Positions 34,433 to 42,258 of a stretch of DNA of 64,000 nt are shown here, piece after piece. The stretch lies in NCBI RefSeq assembly GCF_000373265.1, contig NZ_KB890761.1, forward strand, positions 357,388 to 421,387, read 5' to 3'. Below the pieces are notes generated by a model that was not told the DNA's origin, did no database searches, and was given only the letters and a program-made list of their open reading frames with translations. A program made the position numbers and the translations under genes. The stretch's first letter is position 1. Each line of letters starts with the position of its first letter. The DNA is from Pontibacter roseus DSM 17521. Lineage in GTDB: Bacteria > Bacteroidota > Bacteroidia > Cytophagales > Hymenobacteraceae.

Positions 34433-34524
34433 CTTTTAGGCTGGGCGGCAAGAATATCAGGTATGGCTATATAGGTTTATGGCATATATTTTGTCCTGAT
34501 GCCTTCAAACAAATTCTTAAGCTT

Positions 34525-34959
34525 ATGAAAAAGGTATTGACGGTAGTACTGATGGCCATATTGGTGGCTTTCGGAAGCGAGGCGGCTCTGGCTAAGGACC
34601 ACGACCACGGGAAATGCAAAGACAAAAGGCATGGGAAAACGAAAGTGGTATACGTGGATAAAAAACACCGTTCCTACGATGACTGCAGGCACTGCAATAG
34701 CCGCTACGATAAGAAGCATAGTCACAAAGGGAAAGCCTATGGCCACCGCCACGACGACCGCGACCGCCGGTACGATGACCGGTGGAAGGACAGCAGAGAC
34801 AGGCGAAGCGATGGTAGATGGGACAACGACAGGGACTACGACCGCCGGGACAGGACAGCCGACGTGCGTAGAGACGACCCCAGCAGCCGCAGAGACCGGA
34901 ACCACGACCTGGCCAAGGTCATCCTGGAAGAGAGGCACAGAAGCGGCAACAGACGCTAG
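34525..34959 (+). CDS. Secreted Asp/Arg/His-rich low-complexity protein
   Basis: 144 aa with the ATG at 34525; the longer open frame that includes part of the thiolase gene is an artefact. Signal peptide (KKVLTVVLMAILVAFGSEAALA) then a highly charged chain: an N-terminal His/Lys/Cys part (HDHGKCKDKRHGK, CRHC) and a C-terminal part of repeated Asp-Arg pairs. Such composition suits metal or polyanion binding but no family is recognised. It ends with a charged helix (HDLAKVILEERH). Downstream is a terminator and then truA. Confidence 0.65.
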   Translation: MKKVLTVVLMAILVAFGSEAALAKDHDHGKCKDKRHGKTKVVYVDKKHRSYDDCRHCNSRYDKKHSHKGKAYGHRHDDRDRRYDDRWKDSRDRRSDGRWDNDRDYDRRDRTADVRRDDPSSRRDRNHDLAKVILEERHRSGNRR

Positions 34960-35035
34960 CGAACCTTGTTTACCTGATGAATTGCCCAGACGCTGCACCT
35001 AAGCAGCATTGAAGAAGACCACTACCCTAGTTTAG

Positions 35036-35066
35036 AAGGCTGCCTGCACACAGGCAGCCTTTTTTG
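35036..35066 (+). terminator. Terminator directly before truA
   Basis: Perfect 11-bp stem AAGGCTGCCTG/CAGGCAGCCTT with loop CACA and T tract. It ends 2 nt before the truA -7 element. Confidence 0.92.
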
Positions 35067-35067
35067 C

Positions 35068-35075
35068 TATCTTTG
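35068..35075 (+). promoter_or_regulatory. -7 element placed for a leaderless truA transcript
   Basis: TATCTTTG matches TAnnTTTG exactly. Only 4 nt separate it from the truA ATG at 35080, so transcription would start at or next to the start codon. The -33 zone is inside the preceding terminator stem and has no TTG. Confidence 0.55.
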
Positions 35076-35079
35076 CTTC

Positions 35080-35847
35080 ATGCGGTATTTTTTAGAGATA
35101 GCCTATGACGGCACTCGTTTTCATGGCTGGCAGGTACAGCCCAACGCGCTCTCGGTGCAGGAGGTGTTGGACGATTGTTTGAGCAAAGTGCTGCGCCAGC
35201 CCATCAGCTCCACAGGCAGCGGTCGCACTGACACAGGCGTGCATGCGAGTCAGCAGTTCGTGCATTTTGATGTGGAGCAGGAGCTGGACCCCGAGCAAGC
35301 GGTCTACCGCTTCAACCGCCTGTTGCCGGCTGATATTGTGGCGAAGAATCTATACCTGGTCACCAACAAGGCCCATGCCCGTTTCGACGCCTTTGAGCGT
35401 ACCTACCATTACCACATCACTTTAGCCAAAGACCCATTCAAAAGATACTACGCCACGTACCTGCCGCGTTCCGTGGATGTGGAGAAGATGAACGAGGCGG
35501 CCGCTATTTTGCTTCGTTACGAGGATTTCACGACCTTTAGCAAAGTCAAAGGCGACACCAAGCACTACCTCTGCCACATATACGAAGCCGTGTGGCGACA
35601 GCAAGGCGACGAGTTGGTCTTCAAGATCCGAGCGAACCGTTTTCTGAGAGGTATGGTACGATTGGTCGTAGGCACTTTGCTGGACGTAGGTCGCGGCAAA
35701 CTCACCGTAGCCGGTTTTGAGCGGATTGTGGCCAATCAGGACCGCAGCAAGGCCAGCGGCGCGGCTCCTTCCGAGGGGCTATACCTGGCCAGGGTGACCT
35801 ACCCGAAGCATATTTTCAAGACATCACCCAAAACAAACCCTTTATAG
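35080..35847 (+). CDS. truA: tRNA pseudouridine(38-40) synthase TruA
   Basis: 255 aa, normal length. It converts uridines 38-40 of the tRNA anticodon stem to pseudouridine. The start MRYFLEIAYDGTRFHGWQ is the family N-terminus, and the catalytic Asp51 sits in SGRTDTGVHA. The C-terminal NRFLRGMVRLVVGTLLDVGRGK block is intact. It is followed one base after its stop by the PLP enzyme gene, so the two are cotranscribed. Confidence 0.96.
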   Translation: MRYFLEIAYDGTRFHGWQVQPNALSVQEVLDDCLSKVLRQPISSTGSGRTDTGVHASQQFVHFDVEQELDPEQAVYRFNRLLPADIVAKNLYLVTNKAHARFDAFERTYHYHITLAKDPFKRYYATYLPRSVDVEKMNEAAAILLRYEDFTTFSKVKGDTKHYLCHIYEAVWRQQGDELVFKIRANRFLRGMVRLVVGTLLDVGRGKLTVAGFERIVANQDRSKASGAAPSEGLYLARVTYPKHIFKTSPKTNPL

Positions 35848-35848
35848 C

Positions 35849-37156
35849 ATGCAATTACCAGAAGACCAGAACGGTCCCCATTTGAACGGCAAACACCTGC
35901 GCCCCGAAAGTTTGATGATGAGCTACGGGTATAACCCGGAGTGGTCAGAGATGGCCGTGAAAGCCCCGATTTACCAGACGTCTACCTTCGTTTTCAAAAA
36001 CGCGGAAGAGGGCAAGGCTTTTTTTGAGCTAGCGTATGGCCTGCGTGAGAAGCACGCTGAAGAGCAGCTTGGCCTCATTTACAGCCGCCTCAACAATCCC
36101 GACCTCGAAATCCTCGAGAACCGCCTCCGCTTCTGGGACGGTGCCGAAGAGGCAGCCGTGTTCGCCAGCGGGATGGCTGCTATCAGCACCACGCTGCTGG
36201 CTCTACTCAAGCCAGGCGACTTGGTTTTGCATAGCGAGCCCATCTACGGCGGTTCTGACTATTACATCAAAAACATCCTGCCAAAGTTCGGTGTGAAGAG
36301 CATGGGCTTCCGTGCCAATACCCCGATTGAGGAGGTAGAGCAAATGCTCGAGGAATCAGGTATGGCCGACAAACTGGCGATGGTATACTTGGAAACCCCA
36401 GCAAACCCAACCAACCACCTGGTAGACATTGAGGCCTGCGCCGCCATGGCCAAAAAGCACTCGACTGTCGACAAAAAAGTAGTCGTAGCCGTGGATAATA
36501 CGTTCCTGGGGCCCGTGTTCTCGCACCCGCTCAAGCACGGCGCCGACCTCGTGCTCTACTCTGCTACCAAATACATTGGCGGCCACTCCGACCTGATTGC
36601 AGGAGCCTGCGCCGGTCCGGCCGACCTGATGAAGCAGGTAAAAGGTATGCGTACGTTTATGGGGTCGATGGCGAGTCCGTGGACAGGCTGGATGCTGATG
36701 CGCAGCTTGGAAACATTGAAAATCCGGATGGAGTGTCAGGCACGCGGTGCCGAAGTGGTAGCCACCTACCTGAAAGAGCACCCGAAAGTGGACAAGATTT
36801 ACTTCCTGGGCTATTTACAGGACAATCCGCAGCAGCAGGCCATTTACGACAAACAGTGCAAGGCGGCAGGCTCTATGATTTCATTCGACATCAAAGGCGG
36901 CGAGAAAGAAGCCTTCACGTTCCTGAACAACCTGAAAATCATCAAATTGGCCGTGAGTCTTGGTGGCACTGAGTCGCTGGCGGAGCACCCGGCTTCTATG
37001 ACCCACTCCGACATCAGTCCCGCTGACCGCGCCGTGATGGGCATTGGCGAAGGAATGATTCGTATCTCGGTAGGTGTGGAGCATCCAGAGGATATTATAT
37101 CGGATATTGCACAGGCCCTGGCGAAAGTGGCAGTTCCTGTGGAAGAAGAGGTATAG
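35849..37156 (+). CDS. Cys/Met metabolism PLP-dependent enzyme (cystathionine gamma-synthase/methionine gamma-lyase type)
   Basis: 435 aa. PLP-binding Lys241 lies in the SATKYIGGHSD motif; the FASGMAAISTTLLALLKPGD block near 107-126 and DNTF near 216-219 (PLP-contacting Asp) are typical. The enzyme family includes cystathionine gamma-synthase, O-acetylhomoserine sulfhydrylase and methionine gamma-lyase; the sequence alone does not decide among them. It has an insert after FKNAEEGKAFF compared with enteric enzymes. It starts 1 nt after truA and ends with a stop supplied by the iterated word (GAGGTATAG), followed by a terminator. Confidence 0.9.
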   Translation: MQLPEDQNGPHLNGKHLRPESLMMSYGYNPEWSEMAVKAPIYQTSTFVFKNAEEGKAFFELAYGLREKHAEEQLGLIYSRLNNPDLEILENRLRFWDGAEEAAVFASGMAAISTTLLALLKPGDLVLHSEPIYGGSDYYIKNILPKFGVKSMGFRANTPIEEVEQMLEESGMADKLAMVYLETPANPTNHLVDIEACAAMAKKHSTVDKKVVVAVDNTFLGPVFSHPLKHGADLVLYSATKYIGGHSDLIAGACAGPADLMKQVKGMRTFMGSMASPWTGWMLMRSLETLKIRMECQARGAEVVATYLKEHPKVDKIYFLGYLQDNPQQQAIYDKQCKAAGSMISFDIKGGEKEAFTFLNNLKIIKLAVSLGGTESLAEHPASMTHSDISPADRAVMGIGEGMIRISVGVEHPEDIISDIAQALAKVAVPVEEEV

Positions 37157-37174
37157 CATACATGCAATCAATGC

Positions 37175-37210
37175 GAAAGGCCGGGCTGAGAGTCCCGGCC
37201 TTTCCTGTTT
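37175..37210 (+). terminator. Terminator of the truA-PLP operon
   Basis: GAAAGGCCGGG (37175-37185) pairs with CCCGGCCTTTC (37194-37204), loop CTGAGAGT, followed by a weak T-rich stretch. Confidence 0.8.
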
Positions 37211-37378
37211 TGGCTTTGTCCCACCAGACAGCCAAGAAAGCTGCAAACTATACCTTTCCCGCACCTCACTAACCATAAAACCATTAACTTTACAGCCGGT
37301 TATGAACAGACGGCCGTACAGAAGAAACTGTGCCTGAAAAGCGTTTTGGCAACATAGCTCTAAAGCTGATTAATCTGA

Positions 37379-39148
37379 TTGGAAGATAAACCACAAAATA
37401 CGGGCAAGGTATTCGATGCGGACGTGCTGCGGCGGCTCTTCACGTTTGTGAAGCCCTATGCGCGCACGTTCTACTTCATCGTGTTCCTCACCTTCGCCTC
37501 GGCTATACTGGCAGCGGTGCGCCCCTTCCTCATACAGTATACCGTCGACAATGAGATTCTCCAGAACGACTGGGAGGGCCTCAACCGCATGTTCGTCATA
37601 CTGGGCGTGCTGCTGGTGGGGCATGCCATTGTGCAGTACCTGCATACCTATTTTGCGGGCTGGCTGGGGCAGCACGTGGTGCGCGACATCCGGGTGCAGC
37701 TCTACCGGCACATTCTCAACCTGCGCCTCAAGTTCTTTGACCGCACGCCCATCGGCACGCTCGTGACCCGCAACGTGTCCGATGTGGAGACGCTCTCCGA
37801 CGTGTTCAGCGAGGGCCTAGCCGCCATGATTGGCGATATTCTGCAGCTGGTGTTCATCCTGGGCTTCATGTTCTACATCGACTGGGAACTGGCGCTGGTC
37901 AGCCTCTCCACGTTCCCCATCATGCTCATCAGCACCTACATCTTCAAGGAGAAAATCAAGGACACCTTCCAGGAGGTGCGCACGGCGGTGGCCCGGCTCA
38001 ACTCCTTTGTGCAGGAGCATATTACGGGTATGAGCATCGTGCAGATTTTCAACAATGAGAAGCGCGAGATGGAGAAGTTCCGCGAAATCAACAAGGAGCA
38101 TACCCGCGCCAACGTGCGCTCGGTGCTCTACTACTCGGTGTACTTCCCGGTGGCGGAAATCATTGGCGCGGCGGGCCTTGGCCTGCTGGTATGGTATGGC
38201 GCACACGGCGTAATTGACGATGACGTGTCGCTGGGTACACTGATGGCCTTCATCCTCTACATTCAGATGTTCTTCCGCCCCATACGCATGATTGCCGACC
38301 GCTTCAACACGCTGCAGTTGGGCGTAGTAAGCACGGAGCGCCTCATGCGCCTGCTCGACAGCAAGGAGCTGATTCCGGACAACGGCACCTATGCGCCGGA
38401 GAGAATCAAAGGCAACGTGAGCTTTAAGGACGTATGGTTCGCCTACAAGGACGAGGAGTGGGTGCTGCGCAACATCTCATTGGATGTGAAGGCCGGCGAG
38501 TCGGTTGCCTTTGTGGGGGCCACGGGTGCCGGCAAAACCTCGGTTATCAACCTGCTCAACCGTTTCTACGAAATCAACAGCGGCCAAATCCTGATTGACG
38601 GGCACGACATCAAAGAGTATGATTTGAGCGTGCTGCGCCACCACATCGGCGTGGTGTTACAGGACGTGTTCCTATTCTCGGGCACCATCGCCGACAACAT
38701 CAGCCTGGGCAACAAAGCTATCACTGAGGAGCAGATGTGGCACGCCGCCGACCTGGTAGGCGCCCGCAAGTTCATCGAGCGCCTGCCGGGTGGGTTGCAC
38801 TACCAGGTGATGGAGCGCGGGGCTACGCTCTCAGTTGGGCAACGGCAGCTGATTTCCTTCGTGCGGGCCATGGTCTACAACCCGGAGATTATCATCCTGG
38901 ACGAGGCCACCTCCAGCGTTGACTCTGAAACCGAGGAGCTGATTCAGTACGCCATCGACCAGCTGATGCACGGGCGCACGTCCATCGTCATTGCCCACCG
39001 GCTGTCCACTATCCAGAAGGCGGATAAAATCATTGTGATGGACCGTGGCGAAATCAAGGAAATAGGCAACCACGAGGAACTACTGCGCCACGAAGGGTAC
39101 TACGCCCAGCTCTACCACATGCAGTACAAAAACATGATTGATTTATGA
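37379..39148 (+). CDS. ABC transporter, fused permease and ATP-binding protein
   Basis: 589 aa exporter half-transporter of the MsbA/MdlB type. Six membrane segments fill residues about 28-315; the nucleotide-binding domain follows: Walker A GATGAGKTS near 380-388, signature LSVGQRQL near 482-489, Walker B IIILDEATSSVDSET near 502-516 and the switch His in IAHRLS near 538. The start is TTG directly after an in-frame TGA, with no alternative ATG near. It overlaps the next gene by 4 nt. Substrate unknown; lipid or drug export is the usual role. Confidence 0.92.
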   Translation: MEDKPQNTGKVFDADVLRRLFTFVKPYARTFYFIVFLTFASAILAAVRPFLIQYTVDNEILQNDWEGLNRMFVILGVLLVGHAIVQYLHTYFAGWLGQHVVRDIRVQLYRHILNLRLKFFDRTPIGTLVTRNVSDVETLSDVFSEGLAAMIGDILQLVFILGFMFYIDWELALVSLSTFPIMLISTYIFKEKIKDTFQEVRTAVARLNSFVQEHITGMSIVQIFNNEKREMEKFREINKEHTRANVRSVLYYSVYFPVAEIIGAAGLGLLVWYGAHGVIDDDVSLGTLMAFILYIQMFFRPIRMIADRFNTLQLGVVSTERLMRLLDSKELIPDNGTYAPERIKGNVSFKDVWFAYKDEEWVLRNISLDVKAGESVAFVGATGAGKTSVINLLNRFYEINSGQILIDGHDIKEYDLSVLRHHIGVVLQDVFLFSGTIADNISLGNKAITEEQMWHAADLVGARKFIERLPGGLHYQVMERGATLSVGQRQLISFVRAMVYNPEIIILDEATSSVDSETEELIQYAIDQLMHGRTSIVIAHRLSTIQKADKIIVMDRGEIKEIGNHEELLRHEGYYAQLYHMQYKNMIDL

Positions 39149-39666
39149 GTAAAAAATTCGTGCTGGTGATGTTCGTGCTGTCCATCATCGTGGCGGCTTT
39201 ATATGCCTACTTGGGTGGCTTCAGTTCTGCCACCGTGTCAGAGGTGAACTCGCAACAGCTGTACGTGGCCGGGCGGGCGTTCAATGGCTCCGTGAAAGAC
39301 GAGCAATTGAACAGCGTCTTCCGGCGGGCGGCCGAGGTGCTGGACAAAAAAGAGCTGGAGGGCGTGCTGGGCAACATCTACTACAACAACCCTGATGAGA
39401 GCAGCGACAGTATAAACGCCTTCATCGGCGTCATCATACCGGACACTGCCGCCCAACTGCCTGCCGACTATGAACTGCGCAGCGTGCCGGGCAACCGTCG
39501 TGCTTTGCGTAGTGAAGTGGACGCCCATTACATGCTGGCCCCGAACAAACTATACGAGGCGGTTTTCGACTACGCCGAGGAGCAGAAACTGGCGCTGGAG
39601 ACGTTTTACGTGGAGTGGTTTCCAGAGGAACGCAAAGGCGTGGTGGAGGTGCCGATAAAGGAGTAG
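39145..39666 (+). CDS. GyrI-like small-molecule-binding protein with N-terminal membrane segment
   Basis: 173 aa. One N-terminal hydrophobic segment (about 5-24) followed by a domain like GyrI/SOUL-type ligand-binding folds (DSINAFIGVIIPDTAAQLPADYELRSVPGNRRALRSEV, then YEAVFDYAEEQKLAL and a terminal VEVPIKE). The start ATG overlaps the ABC gene stop by 4 nt (ATGA), so translation is coupled and the protein may act with the transporter. A function cannot be assigned. Confidence 0.75.
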   Translation: MSKKFVLVMFVLSIIVAALYAYLGGFSSATVSEVNSQQLYVAGRAFNGSVKDEQLNSVFRRAAEVLDKKELEGVLGNIYYNNPDESSDSINAFIGVIIPDTAAQLPADYELRSVPGNRRALRSEVDAHYMLAPNKLYEAVFDYAEEQKLALETFYVEWFPEERKGVVEVPIKE

Positions 39667-39673
39667 CTTACGC

Positions 39674-39703
39674 TTGGAAGTATAGATTTATGCTATATCT
39701 TTG
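39674..39703 (+). promoter_or_regulatory. Promoter of the TetR gene
   Basis: TTG (39674-39676), 19 nt, TATCTTTG (39696-39703): a full match to the Bacteroidota consensus, 52 nt before the start codon. Confidence 0.75.
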
Positions 39704-39755
39704 GCAAGAGGGGCGGGCCATACCTTCCCCTTTTAACTTTAGGCGCTAAGGGTAA

Positions 39756-40367
39756 TTGGGCAAAAAGGCAGAAGCGAAAAAAGAGCTGATATTGGAGGCA
39801 GCCAAGTTGGTATTCGGCAAGATGGGCTACAGCAAGGCCACCTTAGACGATATCGCGCACGCCATTGGCCTGAAGAAGCCCACGCTGTACTATTACTACA
39901 AGAGCAAAGAGATGCTCTTCATCGAGGCCTTTTCGCAGGAGTGGAAGGACAGCCTCTACCGCATCAAGAAAATAGCCGAGCAGGAAGCAGACCCCCGCGA
40001 GCGCCTGCTGCGCTACATCCGTTCCTCGTTGCGCTACTACCAGGAAATCGTTACCCACCACACCATCTCCATCCAGGTGCTCATCGATACGCGCAGCCTG
40101 TTCCAGGAACTATTCAAGGAGTCGCGGGCCAAGGAGACGAATTTTTACGCCTCCGTCATCAAAGAAGGTATAGCCAACGGCAGCTTCATCGACTGCGAAG
40201 CCGAGCGCGTGGGCTACTCCATCATGGTGGTCAAAGACCTGATACAGTTCGAGGAGTTCCAGCGCGCCCTGTACCACAACCTTCCCTCCATCGATTTCGA
40301 GAAGATAGAGCGCGAGGTGCTCTTCACGGTGAACCTGATTTTGGAAGGTATAAGGGTGAAGGGGTAG
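39756..40367 (+). CDS. TetR/AcrR family transcriptional regulator
   Basis: 203 aa. N-terminal helix-turn-helix (LILEAAKLVFGKMGYSKATLDDIAHAIGLKKPTLYYYYKSKEMLF at about 11-55) is classic TetR. The C-terminal ligand domain has no family-specific marker. The start is TTG; the next in-frame ATG would cut into the helix-turn-helix, so TTG is required. It lies after the ABC/GyrI-like operon and may control it, but TetR targets cannot be read here; fatty-acid regulation is another possibility. Confidence 0.88.
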   Translation: MGKKAEAKKELILEAAKLVFGKMGYSKATLDDIAHAIGLKKPTLYYYYKSKEMLFIEAFSQEWKDSLYRIKKIAEQEADPRERLLRYIRSSLRYYQEIVTHHTISIQVLIDTRSLFQELFKESRAKETNFYASVIKEGIANGSFIDCEAERVGYSIMVVKDLIQFEEFQRALYHNLPSIDFEKIEREVLFTVNLILEGIRVKG

Positions 40368-40402
40368 CCAGGCATTCAAACTAGCAAATCAATTGAGCCT
40401 GT

Positions 40403-40855
40403 ATGAAAGCACTACAATACACCTTGGTTCTGGCAGTTAGCCTCATTTCACTCATCGCGCTGCAAAGCTGCAAAGAAGATGACCATAAGCTTCAGCTACG
40501 TTTCTATTACCAAAATAACAGCGACAGAACCCTTGTCATCTATCATTACAGAACTAATGGGCGGGTAGAGTATTTTAAGATGGCCCCTCAAGGTTCAGTG
40601 CAGTTTTTAAACGTAAACTCAGAAGGAGAAAAGCATCACCAACCTACAGACTTTGACAAGTTCTTCCAGCAAAACCCCGTCATCGATTCAGTGTACGTCA
40701 TATTTGACTTAGAAAGGCTACAGCGCTATACCTTGAACGACGGTAAACCAAGAAGTATATTGGATGTAGCGAATTACCAGTCGAGCGAGAAAGGAAAGAA
40801 TACCTTCGAGTTTATGTACGAATTTGCCGAGGTAGATTATGAGGGAGCGGAATAA
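40403..40855 (+). CDS. Hypothetical lipoprotein
   Basis: 150 aa. Lipobox LQSC at about residue 26, after a hydrophobic core; the mature part begins KEDDHKLQLRFYYQNNSDRTLVIYHYR and looks beta-rich. No family recognised. The 3' end is close to the next lipoprotein gene (59-nt gap), and the two lie in the same direction, so cotranscription is likely. Confidence 0.65.
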   Translation: MKALQYTLVLAVSLISLIALQSCKEDDHKLQLRFYYQNNSDRTLVIYHYRTNGRVEYFKMAPQGSVQFLNVNSEGEKHHQPTDFDKFFQQNPVIDSVYVIFDLERLQRYTLNDGKPRSILDVANYQSSEKGKNTFEFMYEFAEVDYEGAE

Positions 40856-40913
40856 TCAAGGTGATAAAAGAGAATGTATAGCGTGCACAACCGCTTTCAA
40901 GTCAATACACATA

Positions 40914-41579
40914 ATGACCTTTCAAAAAACCTCAGCAACTCTCTTTCTACTCATGATTTTGAGCGGCTGCATCGGCTCAACCCGGCACACGGCTATACCT
41001 GGCGGATACCCCAAAGCATTTCAGGCGAATGACCGCATACTGGTTGGCACCATCCCAGGACTTTCAACACAGCGCTCGCATCAGCTTTATCAGCAACTGG
41101 AGCAGGCGTTTGGTCAAAAAGGTATAGCGACGGCCTATATGGCAGAGCAGGAGTATGACCTGGCCCGACAAGGTATACAGCCGAATGCAGCGCCAGATTC
41201 AGCTACTTTGGCGCAAATGCGAAAGGCGGGCTATACCTATTACCTGGAACTGGCCGTAGGGAATGTGGCTTCAGGTATGGGCTATGCACGGACAAGCGCG
41301 CAGGAGCAAAAGGAGATACAGCAAGGCTACGGCACAGTCGGGGTGGATGACTCGAAAGCTACGGTACACTTCGAACTCCATTCGACAGACCAGAAAAAGC
41401 AAATCTATACCTTGGCTACAACCACCAAACTGAGCGGGGTAACGCTGCCTGGCAACAAGTACGAAGATGGGTATAGGAGTAGTAGCACGGTTAATCTTTC
41501 CACGGAATCGCGCGCCACAGAAAGGGCACTCAAAAAAGGAGTTGCAGCGCTTCTGGATAATTGTAAAGTTGCTCAGTAA
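40914..41579 (+). CDS. Hypothetical lipoprotein
   Basis: 221 aa with the ATG at 40914; the upstream frame reaches back into the previous gene and was trimmed. Lipobox LSGC near residue 19. The mature region begins IGSTRHTAIPGG and contains QRSHQLYQQLEQAFGQKG and a C-terminal TERALKKGVAALLDNC, somewhat like proteins that probe ligand surfaces with a GNA1162/LpoB-type fold, but this is only a guess. Five copies of the iterated word lie inside the gene and one right after its stop, an unusual density. Function unknown. Confidence 0.65.
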   Translation: MTFQKTSATLFLLMILSGCIGSTRHTAIPGGYPKAFQANDRILVGTIPGLSTQRSHQLYQQLEQAFGQKGIATAYMAEQEYDLARQGIQPNAAPDSATLAQMRKAGYTYYLELAVGNVASGMGYARTSAQEQKEIQQGYGTVGVDDSKATVHFELHSTDQKKQIYTLATTTKLSGVTLPGNKYEDGYRSSSTVNLSTESRATERALKKGVAALLDNCKVAQ

Positions 41580-41599
41580 GGTATAGCGCCACCAAATAC

Positions 41600-41641
41600 A
41601 AAATGCCCCATGCAAGCAAATCACTTACACGGGGCGTTTTT
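41600..41641. terminator. Bidirectional terminator between lipoprotein and XRE genes
   Basis: AAAATGCCCC (41600-41609) pairs with GGGGCGTTTT (41631-41640) with one G-T pair; the loop is about 21 nt. A/T ends on both sides. Confidence 0.75.
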
Positions 41642-41704
41642 ATAAAGGCCTGTTCAGGATTCAAATCTCAGGATGGGGTGCTGTGTCTTGGGCAGTTAAG
41701 GAGT

Positions 41705-42124
41705 TTAGCCCTGCGGATGGCTGGCTTTGTATTCGTCCAGCTTTGCCTTGAGCGCGTTCACATCGGCGTGGTGGCCTTTGGCTACCTCTGCCGCGTCCAG
41801 CTCGATGAGCATGTTCTGCATCTGCTTCAGGTAAGCGGCTTTGTCTTTCTTGAGGCACCCCTTCTGATGGTCCTTGCAGGTGCCGTCCTCGTCCATGGGT
41901 TTGAACATGCTGCCCTCGCCATAGATGAGCCACTGGGGGTTCAGGTCGTGGAAGTGTTTGAGTATAGCCACCAACTCATCTAACAGATAATTCTTCCCGC
42001 ATATGATGTTCTCGAGGACCGTCTCGTCACTGCCCGTCATGCTCAGAAGCTGTGGCATCTCCAACTCCTTCAGGTTTGTGTAGAAACGAAACCTCTTGCC
42101 GATTTGCTGTAAGTCAATAGCCAT
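41705..42124 (-). CDS. XRE-like helix-turn-helix regulator
   Basis: 139 aa. Residues about 5-70 resemble the XRE/lambda-repressor domain used by many Bacteroidota regulators (IGKRFRFYTNLKELEMPQLL, then YLLDELVAILKHFHDLNPQWLIYGEGSMF). The typical NPQWLIYGEGSMF ending supports the call although the recognition helix is divergent. The C-terminal half is a charged coiled-coil-like helix. It has a strong promoter of its own and an inverted repeat between promoter and start, suggesting autoregulation. Confidence 0.78.
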   Translation of the reverse strand: MAIDLQQIGKRFRFYTNLKELEMPQLLSMTGSDETVLENIICGKNYLLDELVAILKHFHDLNPQWLIYGEGSMFKPMDEDGTCKDHQKGCLKKDKAAYLKQMQNMLIELDAAEVAKGHHADVNALKAKLDEYKASHPQG

Positions 42125-42133
42125 AGAATGATA

Positions 42134-42172
42134 GTTATAAGGTTATGTAAAAGTGCTATACGTACTTATAAC
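42134..42172. promoter_or_regulatory. Inverted repeat GTTATAAG-N23-CTTATAAC, candidate operator
   Basis: Perfect 8-bp arms at 42134-42141 and 42165-42172, located between the XRE promoter and its start codon. The position suits autorepression by the XRE protein. Confidence 0.45.
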
Positions 42173-42214
42173 AGAATCTGTATCAAAAAATTCCCGTGCG
42201 GATAAGAGGAGGTG

Positions 42215-42244
42215 CAAAAATAGCTGGGTTCAGTGCTAAAACAA
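42215..42244 (-). promoter_or_regulatory. Promoter of the XRE gene
   Basis: Minus strand TTG (42242-42244), 19 nt, TATTTTTG (42215-42222): full Bacteroidota consensus, 90 nt before the start codon. Confidence 0.7.
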
Positions 42245-42258
42245 GATTCTGTAGAAGG

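Noticed and set aside
34171..34524. Open frame linking the thiolase 3' end with the charged secreted protein
   Set aside because: It runs out of frame through thiolase codons; the signal peptide begins at the ATG at 34525.
37302..37337. 11-codon Arg-rich peptide before the ABC exporter
   Set aside because: Too short to support, although a TAACTTTA element lies just upstream; no conservation can be judged.
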